In this document: positions 1 to 7,769 of the stretch, piece by piece
How the letters are laid out: the number at the start of each line of letters is the position of its first letter
Position numbering within the stretch: position 1 is the stretch's first letter
NCBI GenBank assembly: GCA_022710255.1
Contig: JAKLHG010000120.1
Location: 1 to 9,354, forward strand
Direction of reading: 5' to 3'
DNA length: 9,354 bases
Origin: Candidatus Hydrogenedentota bacterium
GTDB taxonomy: Bacteria > Hydrogenedentota > Hydrogenedentia > Hydrogenedentales > CAITNO01
Translations under genes and position numbers: made by a program
The notes under the pieces: model-generated
The model's database searches: none
Told to the model about the DNA's origin: nothing
Seen by the model: only the letters and a program-made list of their open reading frames with translations

Positions 1-3000
1 TGCGGACCGGCTGCCAGGAAGGCTAGTGCGGAGCTGCGCGTAACGCCGCCGTTAAGCGAGCGCTCCACATAGACCTCATGCTCGCCGTCGGCCAGCGCGC
101 CCGGGATGGTGCCCTTTATCTGGGTATCCGTCCACAGCGTCAGCGGGGCCGTGGCGCCGCCTATCAGCACGCGGGTGTAATTGGCCACGTAGTTGCCAAA
201 GCCCTCGCCGGTTATGGTGAACGGCACGCCTATAGGACCGGAAGAAGGCGACATTTGCGCCGTAGGCACTGGCGGCGTACCGGGGGTCCACCCTGCCGGC
301 ACGAACAGCTCGGCCGAAGTTTGATACCCGCCGCCGTAGCCGCCGGCTATCAGCACGCGGCCGTCCGCCAGCCTTACGCCGGTTATACCGCCGCGGGCAG
401 CGCTCATATCCGGTAAGGGGCTGAACGTCCCCGCCGCTGCACCGTATATCTCCGCCGTGGCCAGGTCGGCGCCGTCAGCACCTCCAGCGACAAGAACATT
501 GCCGCTCTGCAGTTTCACGGCCGTCCCGGTAAGCCTGGCGGAACTCATCGGGCTTGTGGCGCTGAAAGTCCCGGAGGCAGGGTCGTATAGTTCCGCTCCC
601 GAAACAGGCCCTCCGACCACAAGCACTTTACCGTCGTTCAACAGCGTGGGTTTGACCCAGTAGCGTCCCTCCAGCATCGGCCCGGTAGGGGTGAACGAAC
701 CTGTTTCAGGGTCATACAATTCGGCGCTATTGAGGAAAGTGCCGCCTATGGCGCCACCCAGCACCAGCACCTTGCCGTTATCCAGCAGGACCGCGCCGGA
801 GGCGGCGCGCTGCGTACCCATGGAACCGCTATTGCTGAACGTGCGGGTGACCGGGTCGTAGAGCTCCGAGGAGGAAATCTCCACGTTGCCGTGGGTGCGT
901 CCGCCGGCCACCAGCACCGTGCCGTCGGGCAGGAGCGCCACCGCGGCGCCCATGCGGGCGACGTTCATGGTGCCGGCCGGGCTGAAAGTGCCGGCGGCGG
1001 GATCGTACAGCTCCGCCAGGTCAAGATACTCCCCGTCCCGGGCGCCGCCGATTATCAGGACCTTGCCGTCAGGCAAGGCTATGGCGCTGTGCCCTTCGCG
1101 CGCCATGCTCAGTGAGCCAGTTGCGCCGAACAGGCCGGTAACCGGATCATAGAGCTCCGCCGAGGCGATATTATTGAGCGGCGCGCCGGCCTGACCGCCG
1201 GCTATCAGGACCTTGCCGTTCGTCAGCAGCGTCGCGGAATAGCCGTAGCGGGCCACGTTCAGCGAACCTGTGGGGCTGAAAACTCCGGCCGGGCCGGCCG
1301 CCGCGGCCACCACCACCGTGACGCTGCTAATCGCGGCCTCGTTACCTACCCTGTCCTCGGCGGTGTAGTAGACCGTATGAGTTCCCGGCGCCAACGCAAA
1401 AGGCCCGGCGTAACCGGTATTCGCGCAGGTTCCTACTGGAGCGGCCGGGTCGTCGTCGTCAACGCCTTCGCATGAAGCCGTGCTCAAGTCGACCAGGTAA
1501 TGTATCTCCACCCCTCCGGACATGACTCCATTCGACAGAATATCTTCCGCCGTTATGACCACGCTTGAGCCATAGGCCGAGTAGAGGACCCCGTTCAGTT
1601 CGGAATGCTCGCCCTGTATGCCCAACTCCACCTGCGGCGCCGTGCCATCCACGCGGACCGCGGAAGACATTGCAACAGACAGGTTGCCGGCAAGATCCTT
1701 GGCAGCGTACCATATCACGCTAATGCCCTCGTTCAGTCTAAAGTCCTGAGAGTAGACCAGAGGAGAGGTCGATGGGGCGACCCAGTAGTATCTCTCCAGA
1801 ACTCCGGACGCCTCTCCTTCGCCAGGCATGTCCTCGGCGAGTACACCAATGAATGTCTCTGAACTGATATAGCCACCATACTCTTCCTCATCGTACTCGC
1901 GGAAAACCAAGGATGCCTGTGGGGCCAAATCATCCACCACGTCTCCGACAGCGACCCGGACACTCCGTGGCAGTTCCATATTCCCCACGGCGTCAACGGG
2001 GCGAAGATAAATGTTATGGTAACCCTCCGACAGACTGAACGGTTGGGTATACACAGGGTTATCACAGGTGCCGGGATTTGATACATACGTGGGACTAGAC
2101 ACGCAGGACGCAGGGTCAGTATCAATTAGCATCCCGATCGCCTTCAGACCGGCCGCGCTGCCTCCCACAATTGGGTCGACCGCCGACAAGGTGATGGAAC
2201 TTCCAAGGGCCAAATTAAAAACATCAACGCTTATCACTGCGCTATCCACGTAAATCTCCATCTTCGGAGGAACTGTGTCCACAAAAACTTCCTGCGTGAG
2301 CTCATCTTCGAGGTTGCCGACATTGTCTTCAGCCCAGTAGTGCAGGGTATGTGCACCTTCAGGCGCCATCACCGGGGCGCTATAAACATAAGCGGCGCAG
2401 CCATCTAAAAGCTGGCACTCATTCCTGCCAGCGTCTATCCGCGCCTTTATACTGGAAACCCCGGAAGCGGCACCTCCATATACCACATCTTCAGACTGAA
2501 GGACTATGCCGGAAATTCCGCTGGTATAAAATACCCCATTGGACAGTAACTGGTTCTCGTTAGGCACTAAAACCGTTTCAGGGCTGGAATAGTCGGCTCC
2601 AATAACGACCCGCTTCGGCAGCTCCATGTTCCCAGCTTTGTCCAGGGCAAAATAAGTGACCGTGCTGGTCCCCTCTAGCAGATTAAAGGTGGACATGTAC
2701 ACGATGAAGTCGGAATAATCCCCGCCGGCCGCGGCAAGCAATGAACCTGAAGAAGCATCCGCGGCATAATACGTGTTCTTCAAGCCGCTAGGCTGCACGC
2801 CTTCCTGCGCGGAATCATACGAGTATAGCCCGATATTACCGGAAGGGCCCATGTAGATTTCGCCGTTCTGCCCGGCATAGACCATCCCGCCGTACTGGAT
2901 CATGGATTCGGGCGGAACCATATCGGGAATAATGGGTTTTACCGTAGAAAATAGTCCGCAAGCATCCGGAATGGAGTTTACCGCAGCGGATATGCTGAAC

Positions 3001-4793
3001 CCATCCGAAGTACTGCCATTTAACTGCCGCAGGGAACCGCCAAAAGCGCACATCACGCTAAGCGTTTTAGTGCTCACCCCTACGCGCGACAATTGACTGG
3101 GAGAATACCGCATTTTAAAGGCGCCAGGAGGCACCAGCTCGGCCCCGTTGCCGGCGAATACGAACACATTGGAGACCAGATATTGTCCGGAGGTTTCCGC
3201 GGAAGAAATATACCCAGATATGGGTGCCTGCTCCGTGGCGGCGGCGGCAAGCGTCACCGCGGGCAAGTATGACACTAGTTCAGCCTCGGCCGCGCCGCCG
3301 ATCTGCGCAGAACTAGAGGCCGTATATGGCTGAGACGCCGGGTACGGGAAAACCAAGACCATTTTGGAAAGAGTGGGAGAAACTCCCTCCACCCAACCAT
3401 CCCCCCTACTGCTGGTCATATTCACCCAGTTCGCGCCATCATAGGCGTAAAGCCGTGCGCCCTGCATCTGCGCCTGCGTGAAGGGGGTCTGCCGGTAATC
3501 TACCCTTATGGTAGCGTTCCCGGAGAACCCGGCCGTGGTCTTTAGGTCAAAAGCAAAGCCGTACGGAAAACCAAAATACGATTGAGTTATCTCCTGCGGC
3601 AAACTTACCGGGATGGAATTGGCCGAGGTCAGACCAGGGAAAGCCAGCGACTCATAGGAGATATGGAAGGCTAGTTTTTCGCCGCCCTCAAAATTGAGAA
3701 GTATCGGGCTGTCGGCATACGAGGAGAGCGGGTTCTGGTACTCTACGGTATGGTCGTATATACCGGTCCCGGAGTTAAAGTTAGTAGCCGAATGAATAGA
3801 CACAGGCGACGCGGACAAGGAACCAATAGCATTCTTAGCATACACCCTATAGTCTCCGGGAGGAACATCCAGGAGCGTAAACGTAGCGGAAGATACTCCA
3901 TTTCCGTTATATTCCCTGACAGCCAAAGCGGAATCAAAGGAGGCGGTGTCCAGCGGATCGGAAACGGTAAAAGCCGCCGGCAGCAGTTTCACCAGGCCAA
4001 GCCCCCAATGCGCCTTACCGATAAAAGTAATATCGTCAAGATAGTCGCCACTGCCCACTTCGCGGGTAGTATAGCTGGAAACCAATATGAGCGGAGTATA
4101 ATCCACCTGAAGCCTGCCAGTGGCAGATGCCCCGGAGTTGTTTAGCGTTGTAACGTTGTATTCTCCCTCGGAGAAGTTCGCGCTATAGCCCACAGCCCCG
4201 GACTGGGCAAAATACTCGGCTGCCAGATTGGTGCCGCTGGAATCATATATCTGAAAATCCGCTATGCCAGACTCCGGGTCGGAAGCATAAAATGAGGCGG
4301 CTGGACCGCGGACTATCTTTGTGGCGCCATCTGTCGGAACAACGGTGGTTGAAGCGGCGTAGCCGAGCCACGCGGGCTGGATCAGGGATAGCTGGGGCGG
4401 CGTGCCGTCTATAACCACCTGCGCGCCCTGCGCCGGATACCAGACAGGCGGATATACGTTGGGGCTTGAAAAAACAACTTTAAAATTCAGGTCTGTTATC
4501 CCGGACGGGGCATTGGCCGCGATAGCGTAATCAATAAGGAATTCGCAGCTGGTATCCTGGGCCAGCGGATCATGGGAAAGCACCGAAAGCTGCCCCATAC
4601 TGAACCACCACGGCTGATTCTCATAAACAACATGAGGAGTGGCCAAAAAATCCACGCTATCGGAAGAGTTGGCTACCGTAAAAATTAATTCCCCCCTGTC
4701 CCCAGGCTTTAAGTAGACGCTTGAATGTGCCAATCTCACTGCTTGCGAAATCAGCACCACACTCAATAATATGACAAATTTTAGCCTAGGCAT
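1..4793 (-). CDS. Giant secreted repeat protein (OmpL47-like repeats, kelch propeller, TIG domain), partial at 3' end
   Basis: By my translation the frame is open from the ATG at 4793 to the window edge, giving 1597 codons with no stop, so the C-terminus is missing. Residues 1-24 form a signal peptide (hydrophobic run FVILLSVVLI, likely cleavage after LAHS). Residues about 25-135 resemble a beta-sandwich (VYLKPGDRGELIFTVAN). Residues 136-627 are further beta-rich sequence that I cannot assign. Five repeats of about 100 residues follow (about 628-1153), each ending in a signature like HTLHYWAEDNVGN. Seven kelch repeats (about 1172-1500) come next, then an IPT/TIG-like Ig fold (about 1509-1593; SPSSGPIGVPFTITGEGFG). 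No catalytic motif was recognised. The likely role is a surface-exposed or secreted binding protein; this is inferred from architecture only. It is the third gene of a cluster, starting 18 bp after the HEAT gene. GC rises sharply in the kelch part. The missing C-terminus could hold a sorting or anchoring domain. Confidence 0.9.
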   Translation of the reverse strand, partial: MPRLKFVILLSVVLISQAVRLAHSSVYLKPGDRGELIFTVANSSDSVDFLATPHVVYENQPWWFSMGQLSVLSHDPLAQDTSCEFLIDYAIAANAPSGITDLNFKVVFSSPNVYPPVWYPAQGAQVVIDGTPPQLSLIQPAWLGYAASTTVVPTDGATKIVRGPAASFYASDPESGIADFQIYDSSGTNLAAEYFAQSGAVGYSANFSEGEYNVTTLNNSGASATGRLQVDYTPLILVSSYTTREVGSGDYLDDITFIGKAHWGLGLVKLLPAAFTVSDPLDTASFDSALAVREYNGNGVSSATFTLLDVPPGDYRVYAKNAIGSLSASPVSIHSATNFNSGTGIYDHTVEYQNPLSSYADSPILLNFEGGEKLAFHISYESLAFPGLTSANSIPVSLPQEITQSYFGFPYGFAFDLKTTAGFSGNATIRVDYRQTPFTQAQMQGARLYAYDGANWVNMTSSRGDGWVEGVSPTLSKMVLVFPYPASQPYTASSSAQIGGAAEAELVSYLPAVTLAAAATEQAPISGYISSAETSGQYLVSNVFVFAGNGAELVPPGAFKMRYSPSQLSRVGVSTKTLSVMCAFGGSLRQLNGSTSDGFSISAAVNSIPDACGLFSTVKPIIPDMVPPESMIQYGGMVYAGQNGEIYMGPSGNIGLYSYDSAQEGVQPSGLKNTYYAADASSGSLLAAAGGDYSDFIVYMSTFNLLEGTSTVTYFALDKAGNMELPKRVVIGADYSSPETVLVPNENQLLSNGVFYTSGISGIVLQSEDVVYGGAASGVSSIKARIDAGRNECQLLDGCAAYVYSAPVMAPEGAHTLHYWAEDNVGNLEDELTQEVFVDTVPPKMEIYVDSAVISVDVFNLALGSSITLSAVDPIVGGSAAGLKAIGMLIDTDPASCVSSPTYVSNPGTCDNPVYTQPFSLSEGYHNIYLRPVDAVGNMELPRSVRVAVGDVVDDLAPQASLVFREYDEEEYGGYISSETFIGVLAEDMPGEGEASGVLERYYWVAPSTSPLVYSQDFRLNEGISVIWYAAKDLAGNLSVAMSSAVRVDGTAPQVELGIQGEHSELNGVLYSAYGSSVVITAEDILSNGVMSGGVEIHYLVDLSTASCEGVDDDDPAAPVGTCANTGYAGPFALAPGTHTVYYTAEDRVGNEAAISSVTVVVAAAAGPAGVFSPTGSLNVARYGYSATLLTNGKVLIAGGQAGAPLNNIASAELYDPVTGLFGATGSLSMAREGHSAIALPDGKVLIIGGARDGEYLDLAELYDPAAGTFSPAGTMNVARMGAAVALLPDGTVLVAGGRTHGNVEISSSELYDPVTRTFSNSGSMGTQRAASGAVLLDNGKVLVLGGAIGGTFLNSAELYDPETGSFTPTGPMLEGRYWVKPTLLNDGKVLVVGGPVSGAELYDPASGTFSATSPMSSARLTGTAVKLQSGNVLVAGGADGADLATAEIYGAAAGTFSPLPDMSAARGGITGVRLADGRVLIAGGYGGGYQTSAELFVPAGWTPGTPPVPTAQMSPSSGPIGVPFTITGEGFGNYVANYTRVLIGGATAPLTLWTDTQIKGTIPGALADGEHEVYVERSLNGGVTRSSALAFLAAGP
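296..1283 (-). repeat. Seven kelch repeats forming a probable beta-propeller
   Basis: Residues about 1172-1500 of the giant protein contain seven units of about 43-52 residues. A typical unit has a small Met/Leu-x-x-x-Arg opening (MNVAR, LSMAR, MSSAR), a strand ending in GKVLIAGG or a variant, a variable loop, then SAELYDPVTGTF. The GG pair and the ELYDP word recur in nearly every unit, which is diagnostic of kelch motifs. Seven blades would close one complete propeller. Unit 5 has a shortened loop (GGPVSGAELYDP) and unit 6 has AEIYGAAAG in place of ELYDP, so those blades are the most degenerate. At DNA level the units look like a dispersed repeat on the plus strand (CTTGCCGT words), but they are coding. 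Confidence 0.9.
1335..2912 (-). repeat. Five tandem OmpL47-like / Ig-like protein repeats
   Basis: Inside the giant gene, five units end in closely related words: YFALDKAGNME, YWAEDNVGNLE, LRPVDAVGNME, YAAKDLAGNLS and YTAEDRVGNEA. The conserved Gly-Asn asparagines are at residues about 722, 827, 938, 1037 and 1151, a spacing of 99-114 residues. Units usually open with a PP or APQ word followed by a beta strand, and carry a loop with SG. This pattern matches the OmpL47-type and chitobiase-C-terminal-like beta-sandwich repeats found in large surface proteins. The repeats have diverged, so this is an old protein-level array and not a recent DNA duplication. Boundaries are approximate. Confidence 0.75.
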
Positions 4794-4796
4794 AAG

Positions 4797-4802
4797 TCTC
4801 CC
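4797..4802 (-). promoter_or_regulatory. Ribosome binding site of the giant repeat protein gene
   Basis: The minus strand reads GGGAGACTTATG before the start at 4793, so a GGGAG(A) Shine-Dalgarno lies 3-4 bases from the ATG, a slightly short spacing. It lies in the 18-bp gap after the HEAT gene stop. It supports the chosen start, which is also followed directly by a signal peptide. Confidence 0.65.
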
Positions 4803-4811
4803 AAACAGGAT

Positions 4812-5600
4812 TTAGCGCTTGTTCTGCACATTAGAAATACGTTTCTTAATTTTTTCCACAGAGCCTATTGCGGTATCCCGCACGAAATAAGATCGAGATG
4901 AAGAAGTCGCTATTGTTGTGTCGTAAAAACCAGAGTCATTTAATGCAATCTTTTCAAGCATAGGAATGAAGGTGTCATCGCCAATCTCTCCAAGTGCTCT
5001 AACCGCGGACATCCTCACTCTTGCGTTTTTATCCTCGCACGCTTTGGCCAGCAATTCGTGGACATCTTTTCTGCCCCCAGCAACACTTATCCCCATTTGT
5101 CCCAAAATATCCAGAATCGCCCTTTTGCCAATCGCTGTTCCCGCCATGGTTTTATCCCCAAATCTCTTTACCAACATCGAGATTGCGGGACGTCCGATTG
5201 CGACCAAAGCATCCTTGAAGTAGGCAGAAGCAACACCATCGACAAGAATGGGAACCATGAGTGGATCTTTTAATTCTGCTGAAATCTGCCCCAGCAACAT
5301 CAGATGCCTGCGCCCCTCCTCGGACTCCACTCTACCGACAAGCCCCACTCCATGACGCAACTGCTTAAGAAACGCGGCCTTTATTCTTTCTTTCTGATTT
5401 TGCGAAACCATGGCCCACGCATCACTCCTAATCAATGATAAAAGGTCTTCCAGGGAAGCATTCTCATCCGGAGCGTATTCAAGCAACCCCATGTCTTGAA
5501 TTAACTGCTCAACATTATTTTTTGCCTGGGAATATAGCAAAACAACAGAAGATTGAATGATTCCTGCCACACATATTGCAATGAACACCTTTTTGGTCAT
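4812..5600 (-). CDS. Exported HEAT-repeat protein
   Basis: This 262-aa protein has a signal peptide at residues 1-26 (IAICVAGIIQSSVVLLYSQA, cleavage likely after SQA). The rest is predicted alpha-helical. The clearest HEAT / PBS-lyase-like unit is at about residues 191-220 (NARVRMSAVRALGEIGDD). Weaker units are at about 93-122, 125-150, 155-190 and 238-256. HEAT arrays are helical scaffolds for protein-protein contacts; no catalytic residues are seen, so a periplasmic adaptor role is inferred. The start is supported by GAGGA six bases upstream. The gene sits 19 bp after the M15 peptidase gene and 18 bp before the giant repeat protein gene, so it is probably co-transcribed with both and may physically link them. 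Its base composition is clearly AT-richer than the flanking response regulator and NifU genes. The family is common; the specific function is unknown. Confidence 0.88.
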   Translation of the reverse strand: MTKKVFIAICVAGIIQSSVVLLYSQAKNNVEQLIQDMGLLEYAPDENASLEDLLSLIRSDAWAMVSQNQKERIKAAFLKQLRHGVGLVGRVESEEGRRHLMLLGQISAELKDPLMVPILVDGVASAYFKDALVAIGRPAISMLVKRFGDKTMAGTAIGKRAILDILGQMGISVAGGRKDVHELLAKACEDKNARVRMSAVRALGEIGDDTFIPMLEKIALNDSGFYDTTIATSSSRSYFVRDTAIGSVEKIKKRISNVQNKR

Positions 5601-5606
5601 AATTTA

Positions 5607-5611
5607 TCCTC
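5607..5611 (-). promoter_or_regulatory. Ribosome binding site of the HEAT-repeat gene
   Basis: The minus strand reads GAGGATAAATTATG, a GAGGA Shine-Dalgarno with a six-base spacer to the ATG at 5600. It lies entirely in the 19-bp gap behind the peptidase gene stop. This supports translation from a shared transcript with its own initiation site. Confidence 0.75.
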
Positions 5612-5619
5612 GTACCGAA

Positions 5620-7539
5620 TCATTCCCATGCGACATGCCCATGAGTGTAGTCAATATCACTGCCACCAGAACAATCTGGCGCACTCGTGGGATTATCAGC
5701 AGTATCGTATAGGAAGTTCTCAACTGGCCTTGGATTAAGCTTAGCGGCAGCTGCCCACACCGCACAATTTGACTCAGTATCTAAACCCTGATTGTAATCC
5801 AATGCCTTGCCCCGCATATGCCTAGAATTCCTTACCCCGTGCGCCAATCTATTCCCAACAGGGCATCTGTACCCTGCCGTTACATTTAAATCGCCTAAAT
5901 ACGCATCATCAAGTTTTATAGCATTAGGGTATAGGTCTTTAACAATCCACCACTCATGCTCAAATCCGATATCACCACTAGCAAAATCCAATAGACGCGG
6001 ATATTTCGGAGGCCTGAACTGATCAAAGTCCCCTCTCTCCTTCATTGACGCTCCAAAATCTACATACTCCTGTCTCAAGACATCCAAATTGTCCTGGAAT
6101 ATACTTTTGTAGTTTTGGCTATAGTATCTGAAGATTTCACCATCATAGTCATACTCTAACCATGGGTATACCCAATATCCGATAGAGCCCCCACGAATAT
6201 TCGGCCACGCATATGCCGGAATTGGCGGGATTCGTGTGTAAAACTGCGCAGGATTTCCACTCAATGTCGGGAATGGATTCCCACTGACACTATTCATACC
6301 TGGGATATCCCATTTGACGTATCTGGAAAGTTCTGGGGACAACCTATATGGAGAAATTTCTGCAGTTACTCCTATAGTATCTTCACCAGGATGAGTTATG
6401 AAGCTATAAGTATCTTCAGCCCGCGCAATATTCTTTACCTCCTTGACCAAAATCGCGTATCCAGCAAAATCTTTTTTGCCAAGATTTATTCGTTTTTTAT
6501 ATCCAACCGTTGCCTGAGCTTCACCGGTTCTGTCCACCACGTCCTTGGCCACGGCGACTATTTTGTAGTTTGTGCTCTTGAGGAACTCCTTCTTTAACCC
6601 TGCATATTCCCATTTACCATCACTTCCCAACTCCGCCAAACGATGAGTCAAAGCTGCCTGCCAATCACTCCCATTCCAGTATCGCCCACTAGTTTCATCA
6701 TAGATTATCACCGCCACATACTTGAGCGTTCCATCGTCACTGGCCACACCTTTGATTACAGGATTTTGCGGGTCGGTCCAGCTATTGCCATACATTGGCG
6801 GCTCTGATATGGAGACCTGCGGCGGATAGCAGTCCGCGTTGAAAGAAATGGATTCCTCGGTAAGATGAAAAACGCTGTCGCGCACTTGAACAATTGCCGT
6901 CTGGGGATTCTTGCCGCATGTTACGACACCGGCTATAGGCACGGACCAATCGGCGTTCTTTAGTTTCTCGTTGTTATAATAAACATTGTCATGGAAGTCC
7001 TCAACCCCGGCCGCAGAAGGGAAGGAAAAAGCCCCGGTAGACCCGCAGCCCGGCTCCTTGCAGGCGACAGCCCCGGCGTTAAATAGCTGCATGTCGTCCT
7101 GCGCTTCGCCGGTAAGATTGTCTTCGCGGCGAACCCAAACGCCGCTCTGAGGGGATGTGACCGAGACGGTCGGCGGCTCAGCATCGATATATACGCTCCC
7201 GGTAGTCGTTGCCGGATCCGGATAAGTGCACCCTTCCGGGACAGGCCCGGGGATGTAGGTTAGCGTGGGCGTATAGTGCCCGCTCGAGGCGGAATTTATC
7301 GTGCACCCCCATTTATGCGTGGCGTCAACCGAGCATGTGCCGCCAGTTGCCGTAACGCTTCCGAAACCGCAACCGCCCGTTAGGCCGGCTATTCCTGCGG
7401 GTGGCGCCTGCAGGGAATTCACGTCCGTTGTCTGAGAAATCTCGCTTGTAAGATCGCATGGGGCGGAACATGTTTGAGCTGCAACCCTCCCGCCCGACAT
7501 ATACACCAAAACCGCAACAAAGCAAGCAAGGTTTTTCAT
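5620..7539 (-). CDS. Secreted Ig-like protein with C-terminal M15-type zinc peptidase domain
   Basis: This protein is 639 aa from the ATG at 7539. That start is chosen because it opens a signal peptide (residues 1-21, ACFVAVLVYMSGGRVAA) and lies downstream of a strong promoter. A longer frame back to 7938 would begin upstream of that promoter, inside the response regulator gene. Residues about 118-235 and 238-345 look like bacterial Ig-like domains (EPPTVSVTSP; YPPQVSISEPP). Residues 350-530 are unassigned. Residues about 535-639 match peptidase family M15: VTAGYRCPVGN, then SRHMRGKALDY with H574 and D581 in the H-x6-D zinc pattern, and a final D-Y-T-H-G-H with H633 and H635 as the H-x-H element. 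M15 enzymes cut D-Ala-D-Ala or other peptidoglycan peptide bonds, so the mature protein probably acts on cell wall. The protein ends four residues after the final histidine. Ten or more cysteines in the N-terminal half suggest disulfides. It is the first gene of the secreted cluster. Confidence 0.85.
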   Translation of the reverse strand: MKNLACFVAVLVYMSGGRVAAQTCSAPCDLTSEISQTTDVNSLQAPPAGIAGLTGGCGFGSVTATGGTCSVDATHKWGCTINSASSGHYTPTLTYIPGPVPEGCTYPDPATTTGSVYIDAEPPTVSVTSPQSGVWVRREDNLTGEAQDDMQLFNAGAVACKEPGCGSTGAFSFPSAAGVEDFHDNVYYNNEKLKNADWSVPIAGVVTCGKNPQTAIVQVRDSVFHLTEESISFNADCYPPQVSISEPPMYGNSWTDPQNPVIKGVASDDGTLKYVAVIIYDETSGRYWNGSDWQAALTHRLAELGSDGKWEYAGLKKEFLKSTNYKIVAVAKDVVDRTGEAQATVGYKKRINLGKKDFAGYAILVKEVKNIARAEDTYSFITHPGEDTIGVTAEISPYRLSPELSRYVKWDIPGMNSVSGNPFPTLSGNPAQFYTRIPPIPAYAWPNIRGGSIGYWVYPWLEYDYDGEIFRYYSQNYKSIFQDNLDVLRQEYVDFGASMKERGDFDQFRPPKYPRLLDFASGDIGFEHEWWIVKDLYPNAIKLDDAYLGDLNVTAGYRCPVGNRLAHGVRNSRHMRGKALDYNQGLDTESNCAVWAAAAKLNPRPVENFLYDTADNPTSAPDCSGGSDIDYTHGHVAWE

Positions 7540-7548
7540 AAAAGTGAT

Positions 7549-7563
7549 TTGGCCAATAGCCAA
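7549..7563. repeat. 5-bp inverted repeat just before the peptidase start codon
   Basis: The minus strand reads TTGGCTATTGGCCAA, a perfect 5-bp stem with a 5-base loop ending ten bases before the ATG at 7539. No convincing Shine-Dalgarno is seen there. The hairpin could affect translation or be an operator half-site pair. It is short enough to be chance. Confidence 0.3.
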
Positions 7564-7626
7564 GCGCATTTCAGATACGGCTTTTGTTTCGAGCCACAAA
7601 TGTTGTAAGTCCCAAACTCCACTTGA

Positions 7627-7655
7627 AGTATAGACTACGATGTTAAGGCTGTCAA
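7627..7655 (-). promoter_or_regulatory. Strong sigma70-type promoter for the secreted three-gene cluster
   Basis: On the minus strand a perfect -35 TTGACA (7655-7650) is followed by a 17-base spacer and a -10 TATACT (7632-7627, five of six matches). This is the best promoter in the window. The predicted transcription start is near 7620, giving a leader of about 80 bases to the ATG at 7539. It rules out the longer upstream extension of the peptidase frame. It also shows that the peptidase gene need not depend on read-through from the response regulator gene. Confidence 0.8.
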
Positions 7656-7769
7656 CCACGCGAGCGTTATTGAGGGCGGCTTTTCCCCAATGAGAACGGC
7701 GTGGCGAATCGGGGCTAAAAAAACGCCTTTTTCGGGGTTCGATATGCGTGTTCGGAGGCAAAAACCGGA

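Noticed and set aside
78..1152. Plus-strand open frames opposite the kelch section
   Set aside because: They are Arg/Pro/Ala-rich shadows created by GC-rich kelch codons on the minus strand, with no ribosome binding sites and no recognisable domains.
481..1260. Regularly spaced CTTGCCGT-containing DNA repeats, CRISPR-like at first glance
   Set aside because: The spacing and sequence follow the codons for the kelch GKVLIAGG strands; copies vary at third positions and there is no constant spacer.
3750..4145. 131-codon plus-strand open frame
   Set aside because: It lies entirely opposite the continuous minus-strand giant gene and shows no family features or start signals.
7711..7740. Run of seven A (T on the minus strand) at 7717-7723 as a terminator for the response regulator gene
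   Set aside because: No adequate GC stem precedes the T run on the minus strand; only an AAAAA-GGCG-TTTTT pairing is visible and the flanking GGGG words are direct, not inverted.
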